Source: Sulfidibacter corallicola (lineage in GTDB: Bacteria; Acidobacteriota; Holophagae; Acanthopleuribacterales; Acanthopleuribacteraceae). Taken from it: 64,000 nt of DNA. The translations under genes and the position numbers were made by a program. Under the pieces are notes generated by a model. That model was given only the letters and a program-made list of their open reading frames with translations. It searched no databases and was not told the DNA's origin. Positions 32,639 to 41,825 of this stretch are shown here, in pieces. Location: NCBI RefSeq assembly GCF_017498545.1, contig NZ_CP071793.1, positions 6,957,001 to 7,021,000 of the forward strand, written 5' to 3'. Numbering within the stretch: the first letter of the stretch is position 1; every line of letters begins with the position of its first letter.

Positions 32639-33967
32639 TCATTCTCCCGCTTCCACTTCCAAGGCACGCGCCAGGTTCGGGGCCAGAAACGAGAAACCGA
32701 GGTCGCCGATGGTCGGATAGCTGTTCAGGCGGGCATTGACGCCTTGGGGCATGCCCGGGCCGGTCCACGGCAGGACCTTGAGAATGCGATGGGTCGTGTA
32801 TCCCGCGAATTCCCGTTCGATGAGAAGTTGTTGCAGTTGTGCGCGGGTCGCGGATGTCGGCGCGATGAGGGCGACGTCGCCCTCGATGGAGGGGTGGTGC
32901 AGCACGTACAGCAAGGCACCCAGTGCGTCTTCCTGGCTGATCCAATGGAACTGGGGCGTCTTGGCCCCGTTGCGCAGAAAGACGAACGACTCCAGTCGCA
33001 GCAGCAACTCGGTGAGCTGGTGCATCGATCGGGTGATGACACTTCCCAAGTGAAGCCTGACGTGGCTTTCGACGACCGAATCCAGTCGAGGTAACGGATC
33101 TTCCGCCGTGGCTTCGGGATCGACCGGGCCGAACTCGGAGAAATCGAGCGCGGGATCGGTCACGAATCGATCCATCGAGGGGTGGAAACCGCTCAATTCA
33201 ATGAGGCGCACGCCGTGGTTTCCGGACACCGAAAGCGTCTTGGCGAGGTGGTCCAGGTATGCGAAAGGATCTCCACCGGAATCGGACGTCGCATAGGGAA
33301 TCCCCGTGTGGATCAAGACGCTCGTGTCCTCCAGCGGGTACCGGGTACCCTCCCCGAAAAAGGGGCGAAATCGGTAAGGGCTCACGCCGGTATCGGGTGT
33401 GGGTTCCATGTGGTACAGATGGTGGCCGCCGAGCGAGAGAAAGGCCGCCATCGCGCGCACCAGTCGTGTGGCACGGCCGGCGATGACGATGGTCATGGGC
33501 TCGGTTGCGTAGGCCGCATGTCGGTCGAGATCGTGAAAGGTACGGAAATGGCGCAGCCGAAAGGTTTTTTCCAGGTCGCGGTAGATCAAATGGGTGCCGA
33601 AGAGTGCGCCGATCGGTCCCAGCGGTGGCGTGAACCGGATTTCGTCGCGCAGGATACTGGTTTCGTCATCTTGGGGCACCATGCGGTGTTCGTGGCGCCA
33701 TTGGCGAAAGGGGCCGACCTCCTGTACGTCGACGAAGCTCCGGCCGGGCCGACAGTCGCAGTGACGTGCCCGCCAGCGAACGGGTATCGGACCCTTGTAC
33801 AGTTTGAATTCAAGCACGGCGCCATCCGAGATACCCCCTTCCTGGTGGAGGATCTCGGCCTGGATCCACGGCGGAATCAACCGGAAAAAGGCACCGGGTC
33901 TCTCGTGATACCGGAATAATTCTTCTGCGGAAACCGGCATGCGGGTTTCCAGTACGAAATGCGGCAT
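32639..33967 (-). CDS. SRPBCC domain fused to a degenerate TIGR01777-like epimerase
   Basis: ATG 33967 is chosen because the SRPBCC domain begins there (PHFVLETRMPVSAEELFRY), giving 442 residues; the frame extends 25 codons further upstream. Residues 1-150 form a START/SRPBCC ligand-binding fold, ending FGTHLIYRDLEKTFRLRH. The C-terminal part follows the TIGR01777 epimerase order and ends with a DUF1731-like block (YPTIGDLGFSFLAPNLARALEVE). The nucleotide-binding loop that should read GxxGxxG is VIAGRATRLV, and the Tyr/Lys pair is not evident, so dehydrogenase activity is unlikely. An intact TIGR01777 gene is at 58 kb. Confidence 0.75.
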   Translation of the reverse strand: MPHFVLETRMPVSAEELFRYHERPGAFFRLIPPWIQAEILHQEGGISDGAVLEFKLYKGPIPVRWRARHCDCRPGRSFVDVQEVGPFRQWRHEHRMVPQDDETSILRDEIRFTPPLGPIGALFGTHLIYRDLEKTFRLRHFRTFHDLDRHAAYATEPMTIVIAGRATRLVRAMAAFLSLGGHHLYHMEPTPDTGVSPYRFRPFFGEGTRYPLEDTSVLIHTGIPYATSDSGGDPFAYLDHLAKTLSVSGNHGVRLIELSGFHPSMDRFVTDPALDFSEFGPVDPEATAEDPLPRLDSVVESHVRLHLGSVITRSMHQLTELLLRLESFVFLRNGAKTPQFHWISQEDALGALLYVLHHPSIEGDVALIAPTSATRAQLQQLLIEREFAGYTTHRILKVLPWTGPGMPQGVNARLNSYPTIGDLGFSFLAPNLARALEVEAGE

Positions 33968-34094
33968 GGGGTGGCCAAGCGAGATGGGATTTGCGCGAGG
34001 TGCGGCGAGTCGAAGTATAACGTGCCGGGACGAGGCCACCAACCGGCGCGTGCGCTGCGACGGGACAGGTGCCCCGAAGGTGCGAAAGGGTCCT

Positions 34095-36098
34095 TTACTT
34101 GCGGCGAATGGCGCGGTGCATTTCCTTGTCGATCGCCCGCTCGATGAACAGGCAGTAACGGTCGATGTAATTCATTCCGTTGTCCTCGTACATCAGCCAC
34201 GGATTCATCAAGGTGTGTCGAATCACGTAGATATGGTCCGCCTCACGGGTGCGGTCGGAGACGTGTTCGCAAAAGGTCTCGGGATTGATTCCCAGCTCGC
34301 TGAGGATGCGATTGGCTTCCTCGGTTTCGAGGCCGGCCTTGAACAGGGAAGTACAGGACCCGAAAAAGTCGTGGGCCTGGAGCGGCTGGTTGGGATTGAT
34401 CTTCATGTTGTTGAAGACCTTGCGCGAGAAGTGGTTCATGAGGGCCAGGTAGGTGTTGTTCTTGGGGTTGATGGCGAAGCAGATGAGGTTGGTGTCGGGC
34501 GGGAAGGGAACCGTGATGGTCACCAATCCCTTGAGTTTCTTCTTCACTTCCTGGATCTTGTCGAAAAAGTACTCGCAGGCGCGCATGGACTGAGCCATGA
34601 TTTGGCCGAAGCCGTCGTGGTGCAGTGGGATACAGCGGTGGGTCACGTAGGCCGCCGCCGCGGCCGAGCCGGGCTTGGAGCCCTCCATGATGTATTGACC
34701 GAGACTCAACAACTTCTTTTTCACCGGTAACTTGGTGGAGTCTTCCTTGACGTCGAACACGTAGGCCGCTTTCTGGCTGATGAAATCCAGGACACCCGAG
34801 TCGCGGCTCACGAAGGCACCGCAGGGAAAGGGCAGGTAGCCCAGCTTGTGGGGATCGACGGTCACCGAATCGCACTCGGCCACGGCCTTGAAGGCCAGCC
34901 AGGTGCCTTCGTGGGGGAAGTAGTTGAACTTGCTGCGAATCTCGTCGTGGGGGATGAACGAGCCGTCCGGCATACGGAACAGGGAGGCCATGTACCCGCC
35001 CCAGGCCGCGTCCACGTGAACCCCGAAATAGAAACCCTTTTGGAAGTACTTTTTGCGGAATTCCACGATGCGGTTGATCGGGTCGACGGAACCGAATTCG
35101 GTGCTGCCCAGGACGCCGACGACGCCGAGCACCGGGATTTGCCGCCGGTAGTGGTCCTCGAGCAGCTCTTCCAGGTGTTCCATCTTCATGCGCATGTGCC
35201 CGTCGGTATTCACCGGAACCAGGTTACCCGAGCCCAGGCCCAGGATCTTCATGGACTTTTCCCAACTGTAGTGAGCCGAAACCGGAACCATCAACACCGG
35301 CAGTTTCAGCTCGGGATGTTTCAGGAAAAACCCGGCCATGCCCAGGTGCGCCACGCTCTCTTCCATGATCTTCCGGGTGAAGGTGTGGAAATCCTTCTTG
35401 TTCTGGTTGCTCTTGATATGGGAAATACATTCGCGCATCAGCAGCACGGTTTGGCGAATGGAGAAATTGAAAAGCTCCCACTTGGTGTATTTGCCGAGCG
35501 GTTGGCGTTTGGGGCCCACGTTGGGAAGCGTGAGCTCCAGTGCCTGGGCGGCCTCGGCGAGTGCGAGCGGGTAGCAGCGGACCGCGCGCAGGTTCCACAC
35601 GCCCTCGTAGTTGGCCACGGTGCCACCGGAGGTCAAGTGACCCCAGGCATTGGGTTCGCGATCGTCGTCGATGTTGTAGCCGAACATCCTGGCCAGTTGA
35701 AAGCCCACTTCCAGTTCTTTGTCCAAGGTGGCCGGAGCGGCGTCATCGCTGACGTTGTTGGGGTTGTAGAGGATGGTCATGATTTGGGCGAGGACGCCGG
35801 GAAGCAGGAGATCGGCGGCCATGTGGCCCATGTAGCGAGGGCTGAAGAAAGGGACCGATTTTTTGAGATCCGCGCTGAGGGTGTGCAGTTCCTGTTGCAT
35901 CTGGGCCAGGAACTCGTTGAAGTGCTCGCGATAGGGCGCGTTGGTGGGAATCGGCGGCCGGTTTTCGGGATGGAAGTTGCGGCGCCAATAGGCGTGATCG
36001 CGCAGGAATTCGAGAAGGATCTTTTCGAAGACATGATCGTTTTCGGCGTATGCACCCATGTAGTAGGGGTGCATAAAACTCAGATCTGAATTAGGCAT
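34095..36098 (-). CDS. PLP-dependent group II amino acid decarboxylase (tyrosine/glutamate decarboxylase-like)
   Basis: ATG 36098 follows GGGAGAAGG and gives 667 residues, longer than typical GAD/DDC enzymes (about 470-510) and near the large tyrosine decarboxylase type (about 620). PLP residues are visible: HVDAAWGGY (Asp binding the pyridine nitrogen) and SVTVDPHKLGY (Schiff-base Lys). An early SPRYMGHMAADLLLPG block and LTSGGTVANYEGVW are family hallmarks. It converts an aromatic amino acid or Glu to the amine plus CO2; substrate is uncertain. No amine/amino acid antiporter gene is adjacent, unlike Gram-positive tyrosine decarboxylase loci. Confidence 0.88.
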   Translation of the reverse strand: MPNSDLSFMHPYYMGAYAENDHVFEKILLEFLRDHAYWRRNFHPENRPPIPTNAPYREHFNEFLAQMQQELHTLSADLKKSVPFFSPRYMGHMAADLLLPGVLAQIMTILYNPNNVSDDAAPATLDKELEVGFQLARMFGYNIDDDREPNAWGHLTSGGTVANYEGVWNLRAVRCYPLALAEAAQALELTLPNVGPKRQPLGKYTKWELFNFSIRQTVLLMRECISHIKSNQNKKDFHTFTRKIMEESVAHLGMAGFFLKHPELKLPVLMVPVSAHYSWEKSMKILGLGSGNLVPVNTDGHMRMKMEHLEELLEDHYRRQIPVLGVVGVLGSTEFGSVDPINRIVEFRKKYFQKGFYFGVHVDAAWGGYMASLFRMPDGSFIPHDEIRSKFNYFPHEGTWLAFKAVAECDSVTVDPHKLGYLPFPCGAFVSRDSGVLDFISQKAAYVFDVKEDSTKLPVKKKLLSLGQYIMEGSKPGSAAAAAYVTHRCIPLHHDGFGQIMAQSMRACEYFFDKIQEVKKKLKGLVTITVPFPPDTNLICFAINPKNNTYLALMNHFSRKVFNNMKINPNQPLQAHDFFGSCTSLFKAGLETEEANRILSELGINPETFCEHVSDRTREADHIYVIRHTLMNPWLMYEDNGMNYIDRYCLFIERAIDKEMHRAIRRK

Positions 36099-36498
36099 GC
36101 CTTCTCCCCGAGTCAACTAGCTTATTTTGCAATAATTTGGTTGAATTCTACCTGTAAAACCCATGTGTGGCAATAAATTATCGTGGATCGGGAGATGGCG
36201 CGACCGCCGTGAATCGCTCGTTTTTCGGACCCGTCAAAAGCCGGTATTCGAGGTGTTTTTTTCTATCTTGTGCGGGTCGAACGCCTTACCGACGAGACAG
36301 GGATCCATCGCCGCGAAAAGCTTCGCGAAAGCGAAGCGACGCGGGGCGTGGCCGCGAAGGTCGATGTGAGATTTCCACGAAAAAACGAGGGTGTTTCGTG
36401 GCTGTCGATCAGGCATTTTTCAAGAAAAAAGCCACGTGGAAGTCAGGAAGAAACCTGCCTTGCGTGACTTTTTTACGATTGTTCGCTTGATTGAATGC
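36099..36498. other. Intergenic region upstream of the decarboxylase
   Basis: About 400 bp with lower GC than its surroundings and no supported gene. It contains a GNRA-capped hairpin, GCTTCGC-GAAA-GCGAAGC, at 36320-36337. The decarboxylase promoter should lie at the right part but no clear boxes were found. Confidence 0.4.
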
Positions 36499-37530
36499 TC
36501 AACCGGGGAGGGTGAGTATCTCGTGCCCCGTCTCGGTGACCAGGATGGTGTGTTCGAACTGGGCGGACAAGCGTCGATCACGAGTGTAAACCGTCCACCC
36601 GTCGCCCTTGTCGAGCTCGGTATGCCAGGTGCCTCCATTGATCATGGGCTCGATCGTGAAGGTCATGCCGGGAACGAGAGGGCAGTCGGTGGTCGGATTC
36701 GGGTAGTGACAGACCTGTGGTTCCGCATGGAAGACGGTACCGATGCCGTGACCCGTGTACTCCTTGACGACGCCGAGATTGAATTTTTTCGCGTAATCCG
36801 CGATCGCGCGGCCCACCTCGATCAGGCGACCACCCGGGCGGACCGTTTCGATACCGAGTCGAAGGCACTCGCGCGCCGTTTCCGTGACGAGTCGCGCTTC
36901 TTCGGAAGGCTCACCCACGTAGACCGTGCGGCTGGTATCGCCGAAATAGCCGTCCAGGATGCAGGTGACGTCGATGTTCACGATGTCGCCGTCTTTCAGG
37001 ACGTCGTTTTCGTTGGGGATCCCGTGGCAGACGACCTCGTTGATGCTGGTACAGCAGTTCTTGGGGAAGCCGCCGGGGGTGATGACCGGGTTGCGCGGAT
37101 CGGTGTGGCCTTTCGGGTAGTTGAGCGGCGCCGGGTAGGCGCCCGCTTCGAGCGTCATCTCCAGGACCCAGTCGTCGATCTGCTTGGTCGTGATGCCTGG
37201 CACCACCTTGGCGCACACGGTATCGAGAATGTTGGCGGCGAGGCGGCAGGCAGCGCGCATTTTGGGCAATTCTTCCTTGGTCATGATGGGAACCGAGCGA
37301 TCGGGCCGCTTCATTTGGGTTTGGGCCTTGGTGGTCGTCGCCGGTTTTACCGCGCCGGGTCTCCCGTGACACTTCTTGTATTTTTTACCGCTCCCGCAAA
37401 AGCAGGGATCGTTGCGTCCGATTTTGTTCAATGCTGCCCCCAGAAAAAATTGGCTCACCGGTGTCTTGGGCCTGGATTGCCGCGCGGCACCCGAGTCGGC
37501 GCCCTCGCTCGCGCTGGATCCTATGCCCAA
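36499..37530 (-). CDS. map: Methionine aminopeptidase type I with N-terminal SEC-C motif
   Basis: A 343-residue frame. Residues about 37-56 form a SEC-C zinc motif (IGRNDPCFCGSGKKYKKCHG) that in related proteins contacts the ribosome or SecB. The peptidase domain (about 80-343) has CHGIPNENDVLKDGDIVNIDV, the metal Asp in GYFGDTSRT, the TGHGIG His, the FTIEPM Glu and QFEHTI. It removes initiator Met from nascent proteins. The first about 33 residues look non-family, so the true start may be an internal codon just before NKIGRNDPC. It is monocistronic. Confidence 0.92.
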   Translation of the reverse strand: MGIGSSASEGADSGAARQSRPKTPVSQFFLGAALNKIGRNDPCFCGSGKKYKKCHGRPGAVKPATTTKAQTQMKRPDRSVPIMTKEELPKMRAACRLAANILDTVCAKVVPGITTKQIDDWVLEMTLEAGAYPAPLNYPKGHTDPRNPVITPGGFPKNCCTSINEVVCHGIPNENDVLKDGDIVNIDVTCILDGYFGDTSRTVYVGEPSEEARLVTETARECLRLGIETVRPGGRLIEVGRAIADYAKKFNLGVVKEYTGHGIGTVFHAEPQVCHYPNPTTDCPLVPGMTFTIEPMINGGTWHTELDKGDGWTVYTRDRRLSAQFEHTILVTETGHEILTLPG

Positions 37531-38050
37531 ATACGCATCGAGTTAGCGATTACAAAAACTCGTGGCCGTGAAAGAGAAACGCGATGCTCGTGTCGTCGAG
37601 TACGGCACCGGCGCCGGCCGGGATGATGCGTACCCAGTGAATCCCACCGGCGAGAGCGGTGTGCGACCGTGGAGCCGGGGATGTGGTGAAGAGGTGGAAA
37701 GACCACATCCCATGCCCTCCCTCGGCGGTTCCGGAGAAGGGTCTGCCTATTATGGTGCAAGACAACGGATGAACACAAGAGGGGGCTTGATCCCCGCTTC
37801 CAAGGCCTTGAAAACCTGTGTGCCGCTCACTTTTCCCGAGGAAGGATGGGGACGTTGGATGGGGCGGCGATTCATCGCGAGGGCTTGTCGCGCCGTGACC
37901 GTTTACCGACCGGAATCCTTCCGCGCCACCGTACTTTGGGAATTCGACTTGGGTTGGTCAATCCAATCGTGTCAAAATGGACACGAGGCGGTCGTGATCC
38001 GCTGCTTGCGGGACCCGTGATTCGGTGATTTCTGAGGAAGAGCCTACTTC
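37531..38050. other. Intergenic region between map and the HU/IHF gene
   Basis: A 520-bp gap. Short frames exist on both strands (for example 37562-38020 plus, 37550-37765 minus) but have no ribosome-binding site and no family resemblance, so I do not call genes. GAGGAAGAG lies about 12 nt before the HU/IHF ATG. Confidence 0.35.
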
Positions 38051-38347
38051 ATGATTAAAAAAGATATCGTCAAACAACTGCACGAGCTTCACGGCGGCAT
38101 GACGCTCGCCGAGACAGAAAGTCACACCAATAAACTCCTGGAAATCATGAAGGAAATCTTTCAGGGTGAAGAAGCCCTGACCATCACCCATTTCGGCAAG
38201 TTCCGCCGCAAGAAACGGGCGGTTCGCGACGTGGTATTGCCCTCCGGAAAACAGGTCATTTCCTCGGCCGGTGAACGGGTCCAATTCATTCCCAGCCCCA
38301 AGTTGAAGGCGTTCATCAACACCGGTGAGGGTGGCGAACCGTCCTGA
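38051..38347 (+). CDS. HU/IHF-family DNA-binding protein
   Basis: A 98-residue protein with the HU/IHF fold: an N-terminal helical dimerisation part (MIKKDIVKQL...LLEIMKEIFQ), then ITHFGKFRRKKR, corresponding to the GFG/GFGSF strand region, and a beta-arm and C-terminal helix (VQFIPSPKLKAFIN, matching the F.PG..LK..VN block). The DNA-intercalating Pro of the arm is not clearly conserved (VVLPSGKQV). It bends and compacts DNA. The following gene is a MerR regulator and then tRNA-Pro; this IHF-MerR-tRNA-Pro order is a familiar arrangement in many proteobacteria. Confidence 0.9.
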   Translation: MIKKDIVKQLHELHGGMTLAETESHTNKLLEIMKEIFQGEEALTITHFGKFRRKKRAVRDVVLPSGKQVISSAGERVQFIPSPKLKAFINTGEGGEPS

Positions 38348-38448
38348 CGGATCTCATCGACCGAACTCCCGGGGGCGGATTCCTTTCTCTACATTAATAA
38401 AAGGAGCCGGTTGCCGAACGAATCGGCAGTTGGTCGGAGTCGTGTTCC

Positions 38449-39192
38449 ATGGCCGAACCAAACGAGCAAACCACCTTCGACGATTTAATGGGCGAAGATG
38501 AGCGCGGGCCCAATTCTGCGCCCGACGTGCCCGCCGGTGGCGCCACGCCCGAGGTTGCGTCGTCGGAGAATCGCGACATCGATTCCGGTCCGGAATCGCC
38601 CCTGCCCGATGCGGATCGGGTAGCGCAAGCGGCGCCACCGCAGGTGGATGAATCGGACGATCTGCATCAAGAGCCTGTCGCTCCGGATGCCGCGGAGGAC
38701 CCCGGCGAGACGACGGAAAGCGAATCGGCGCGGCCCTCGGAGGAAGCGGCTCCCGCACCGAGCGGATCGGATGCCGGCACCGCTCGGGCGCGAGGCGATG
38801 TCCAAAAGCCGTCCCAAGTGGGGCGAACGCGACGCGAATTGCTCAATCCCGACAAGGTTTTTTACAAGATGGGCGAGGTCTGCGAGATCTCCGGACTCGA
38901 ATCACACGTGCTCCGCTTTTGGGAGAGTGAGTTCGAAGTGCTCAAACCGCGCAAAAACCGCGCGGGCCATCGGATCTTCACCCACGACGATATCGAACTC
39001 GTGCTGCGCATCAAGCGCCTGCTCTACGACGAGGGATACACCATTCCCGGAGCTCGAAAAAAGTTGGAAAACCCCGGGGAAGATGTGGAAGAAACCCAGG
39101 ACGAAACCCTTGAAAGAAAGCATATCTTGAATGAAATAAGTGGGATAAGGCGCTCCATCGAATCAGTTATAAAATTGCTTGACGGTGTATAG
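38449..39192 (+). CDS. MerR-family regulator with acidic N-terminal extension
   Basis: A 247-residue protein. The first about 125 residues are acidic, Pro/Ala/Glu-rich and probably disordered. The MerR winged HTH follows (about 138-205): FYKMGEVCEISGLESHVLRFWESEF, then GHRIFTHDDIELVLRIKRLLYDEGYTI, matching the small-family MerR (YcgE/MlrA-like) pattern. A short helical C terminus replaces the usual ligand or metal domain, so no effector can be named. GGAG lies 9 nt before the ATG. The 3' end contains the tRNA-Pro promoter -35 box. Confidence 0.88.
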   Translation: MAEPNEQTTFDDLMGEDERGPNSAPDVPAGGATPEVASSENRDIDSGPESPLPDADRVAQAAPPQVDESDDLHQEPVAPDAAEDPGETTESESARPSEEAAPAPSGSDAGTARARGDVQKPSQVGRTRRELLNPDKVFYKMGEVCEISGLESHVLRFWESEFEVLKPRKNRAGHRIFTHDDIELVLRIKRLLYDEGYTIPGARKKLENPGEDVEETQDETLERKHILNEISGIRRSIESVIKLLDGV

Positions 39193-39207
39193 CAAAGTTC
39201 CTATAAT
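39179..39207 (+). promoter_or_regulatory. Strong sigma-70 promoter of tRNA-Pro
   Basis: TTGACG (39179-39184), 17-bp spacer, consensus TATAAT (39202-39207). The tRNA begins 20 bp after the -10. The -35 lies in the last codons of the merR gene. Confidence 0.9.
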
Positions 39208-39226
39208 CTCCCCCTGTTGCATCGGT

Positions 39227-39303
39227 CGGAGCGTGGCGCAGTCTGGTAGCGCACTCCCTTGGGGTGGGAGAGGTCGGAAGTTCAAATCTTCTCGCTCCGA
39301 CCA
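39227..39303 (+). tRNA. tRNA-Pro (anticodon GGG)
   Basis: A 77-nt tRNA with acceptor CGGAGCG/CGCTCCG, D arm GCGC..GTAGCGC, anticodon stem CTCCC/GGGAG around TTGGGGT (anticodon GGG, reads CCC/CCU), T loop TTCAAAT and an encoded ACCA end. Confidence 0.97.
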
Positions 39304-39340
39304 TTTCCACTCTCCCGCACGAGCGGTGAGAGTGAGAGAC

Positions 39341-39367
39341 AAAAAGAGCCCGATGGGCTCTTTTTTT
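39341..39367 (+). terminator. Rho-independent terminator of tRNA-Pro
   Basis: AAAAAGAGCCC-GAT-GGGCTCTTTTT forms a compact stem with a 3-nt loop and a T7 run, about 38 bp after the tRNA. Confidence 0.9.
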
Positions 39368-39540
39368 GTATCTGGACACACCTTCATTTCATTCATGTCG
39401 CGAACTTTTTTGCCCTAGTCGCTCTCGGAAGCGGAGCCCGGTGTGGCCATAAGGGGCCTTTCGAGGCCATGTTAAAATAACGAGCTTGTCGCGCTACGCG
39501 AAGCTGGCGACGAGCGGACCTAGTGACAAGTGGAGGCGGC

Positions 39541-40959
39541 ATGGCCAGGATCGCAGGGACCACGCACCGCAGAAAAGGCGGCGTCATCATCAAGAGCGTG
39601 GCGCCCGAATCGTTGGCAGAAGCCTGTGGGCTCGAGCCTGGGGACAAAATCTACAGCATCAACGGTCATGTCATTCCCGACAGCCTCAGTTTTTCCTTCA
39701 ACATCGCCATGCCGGAACTGTACATCGTCGTGGAGAAGGCCAACGGCGACCGCTGGGATCTGGAAGTCGAAAGCGATGCCGACGCGTCCTTCGGCGTCGC
39801 GTTGGAAGAAGACGACATCATGCTGTGTCGCAACAAATGCGTGTTTTGCTTCGTGGATCAGAACCCCAAGGGCTACCGGCGATCGCTGCTGATCAAGGAC
39901 GAGGACATTCGCCTTTCCTTCATGTATGGCAACTACTCCACGCTTTCGTCGACCGACAAGGAAGAGGAAGATCGGATCATCCGCGAGAAGATCGACCCGC
40001 TGTACGTGTCCGTGCACGCCACCGACCCGGAAGTCCGGGTATTCATGTTGAAAAGCAAAAAGCAGGGCAACATTCTGCCGCGCCTGAAGCGCTTTGCCGA
40101 CAACGGCATCTCGTTTCACGCCCAGGTCGTTTTGTGTCCCGAGGTCAATGACGGGCCCATCCTGGCCAAGACCCTGAACGAATTGGCCGAACTGTATCCG
40201 CGTTGCCTTTCGATCGCCGTGGTGCCGTTGGGTATTACGTCCCATCGCGAGAAACTGACCGTCTTGAAACCCGTGTCCGACGATTACTGCCGCAACACCA
40301 TCGATTTCTGCCAGGAGTTTCGCGACCGCTTCGAGCGCGAGTTGGGCGATCCGCTGGTTTACTTGGGCGACGAATTCTATTTGCGTGCGGGACGGCCGAT
40401 TCCCGCCAAACCCGATTACCGTGACTTTCCCCAGATGGAGAACGGCATCGGCATGGTGCGCCGCTTCGTCGACAGCCTGGCCGAGGAGATGGCGGCCTAC
40501 CGCATTCCGGCCGACACCAAAGGGACGCTGGTGACGGGAACCCTTTTCGGCCCCGTGCTGCAGCAGTGTATGGACCGGTTGAACGCCCACTTCGGCACCT
40601 CGATCCAGGTCGCCGCGATCCGCAACGATTCCTTCGGCCCGACGCTGATCACCGTGGCGGGCCTGGTTCATGGCCGGGATACCATCATGCAGTTGCGCGG
40701 CAAGGATTTGGGTGATTTCGTGGTGTTGCCGCACGTGATGATGAAGGATCCTCACCAGGATCCGATCCTGATCGACAATTACTATCCCAAGCACCTGGCC
40801 GCCATGTTGAAAGTGCCGATCGTGGGGACCGGTAACACGGCTGTGGAACTGCTGGACGTGCTCAGTGACTGGAAGTCGCACGTCCTGGCTTGGACCCCCA
40901 AGCCCGGCGAAAAGGTGAAGCTGCCCGGAACACCCGCACCCTTGCCCACGGCGGTCTGA
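39541..40959 (+). CDS. DUF512 / radical-SAM-like protein with N-terminal PDZ
   Basis: ATG 39541 follows GGAGGCGGC and gives 472 residues. Order: a PDZ-like domain (about 5-70; VIIKSVAPESLAEACGLEPGDKIYSING), a radical-SAM-like Cys motif CRNKCVFCFV (about 98-107) followed by FMYGNYSTLSS and the VSVHATDPEVR strand, then DUF512 to the C terminus (YLGDEFYL, GTLFGPVL, VPNNFFG-like IRNDSFGPTLITVAGL). This family is widespread in Clostridia, Cyanobacteria and Acidobacteriota, usually beside the GTPase gene der, which is absent here. The reaction is not known. The gene is monocistronic. Confidence 0.9.
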   Translation: MARIAGTTHRRKGGVIIKSVAPESLAEACGLEPGDKIYSINGHVIPDSLSFSFNIAMPELYIVVEKANGDRWDLEVESDADASFGVALEEDDIMLCRNKCVFCFVDQNPKGYRRSLLIKDEDIRLSFMYGNYSTLSSTDKEEEDRIIREKIDPLYVSVHATDPEVRVFMLKSKKQGNILPRLKRFADNGISFHAQVVLCPEVNDGPILAKTLNELAELYPRCLSIAVVPLGITSHREKLTVLKPVSDDYCRNTIDFCQEFRDRFERELGDPLVYLGDEFYLRAGRPIPAKPDYRDFPQMENGIGMVRRFVDSLAEEMAAYRIPADTKGTLVTGTLFGPVLQQCMDRLNAHFGTSIQVAAIRNDSFGPTLITVAGLVHGRDTIMQLRGKDLGDFVVLPHVMMKDPHQDPILIDNYYPKHLAAMLKVPIVGTGNTAVELLDVLSDWKSHVLAWTPKPGEKVKLPGTPAPLPTAV

Positions 40960-41825
40960 CCGATCTGGCTCCCCATCGGCGTCGCTCGGGTAGCCTGCTC
41001 AACCAATCGAAGTGAATCGCTAGGGAGTTCCCGCATTTGTGAGAGGGGCGTCGTTGCGGTAAGTTGGCCCGCCGGGCCGACACTTCGAAGCAGCCCATGC
41101 TTCGTAAGATCGAGTGGTATAAGAGCGAAGCAGATACGTCGGGCTTCTGGATCTCTCGAAGATCGATTTCGATCTTTGCTCAACCTATAAATCTGAAGCT
41201 CCTCTCACGATGCGGGAACCGTAGACTTTGCGACCTCGATGACGCGCTGCGTCGGAGATATTTGGCTTCGCTCTTTAGCGTAACCCACTTCTGCTCCTTA
41301 CGTTGCTTCGAATGGTGGAGCAAGCTGCTCCACCTACAGGCCTTACGCCCCTCTCGCGATGCGAGGACTTTGCACTTTGCGACCTTGTTGGTGTTCGATT
41401 AGGGAGAAAATCGGCTTCGCTCTTTGGTGTAATTCACTGTAGTTGCTTGAGTCGCTTCGACGCGTCGGCCCAGCGGGCCAACCTACAGGCCTGACGTCCC
41501 TCTCACGATGCGGGGACCTTGGACATTTCGACTTCGGATTGGGGTCGCGAGGGAGATTCTGTGCTTCGCTCTTTGGCGCAATCGACTGTCGCTGCTTGGG
41601 TTGTTTTGATTAGTCGGGCTGGCAGCCCAACCTACAGACCAGACGACCCTCTTTGAATGCGGACACTGCCAAGATGCGCACTTCGCGCGTCGGCCCAGCG
41701 GGCTTACCGCCCCTGATGCCCCTGCCTGGCCTTACCGGCCCTGCACGACGAATCTCTCAACATTCGGGGACTCCAGGCAGGTTTGTTTCGAGAGAGAAAG
41801 CGCGGGTGGCTGCGGGTAGGGTCTA
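40960..41825. repeat. Intergenic repeat region B: inverted-orientation relatives of the 149-bp repeat
   Basis: This 866-bp gap has no credible gene. A forward unit begins near 41060 (AAGTTGGCCCGCCGGGCCGACACTTCGAAGC, written across two lines here as its two halves). Reverse-orientation units follow, with hairpins at 41314-41334 (GGTGGAGCA/TGCTCCACC, perfect), 41464-41482 (GTCGGCCC/GGGCCAAC) and 41613-41631 (GTCGGGCT/AGCCCAAC), each followed by CTACAG; spacing is 150 and 149 bp. The body keeps CCTCTCACGATGCGGGGAC, GCTTCGCTCTTTGGTGTAA. A relative of the CATTCGGGGACT motif occurs near 41761. These match region A at 5.8-6.8 kb. Confidence 0.85.

Noticed and set aside
36167..36490. 107-codon plus-strand frame upstream of the decarboxylase
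   Set aside because: Arg/Lys/Ser-rich, no start signal, lies over a hairpin in AT-rich intergenic DNA.
37550..38020. Small genes in the map-HU gap
   Set aside because: Frames on both strands overlap each other, have no ribosome-binding sites and no familiar motifs.
39227..39303. Prophage or island integrated at tRNA-Pro
   Set aside because: No integrase, no repeated tRNA 3' end nearby, and flanking genes are the usual core neighbours.
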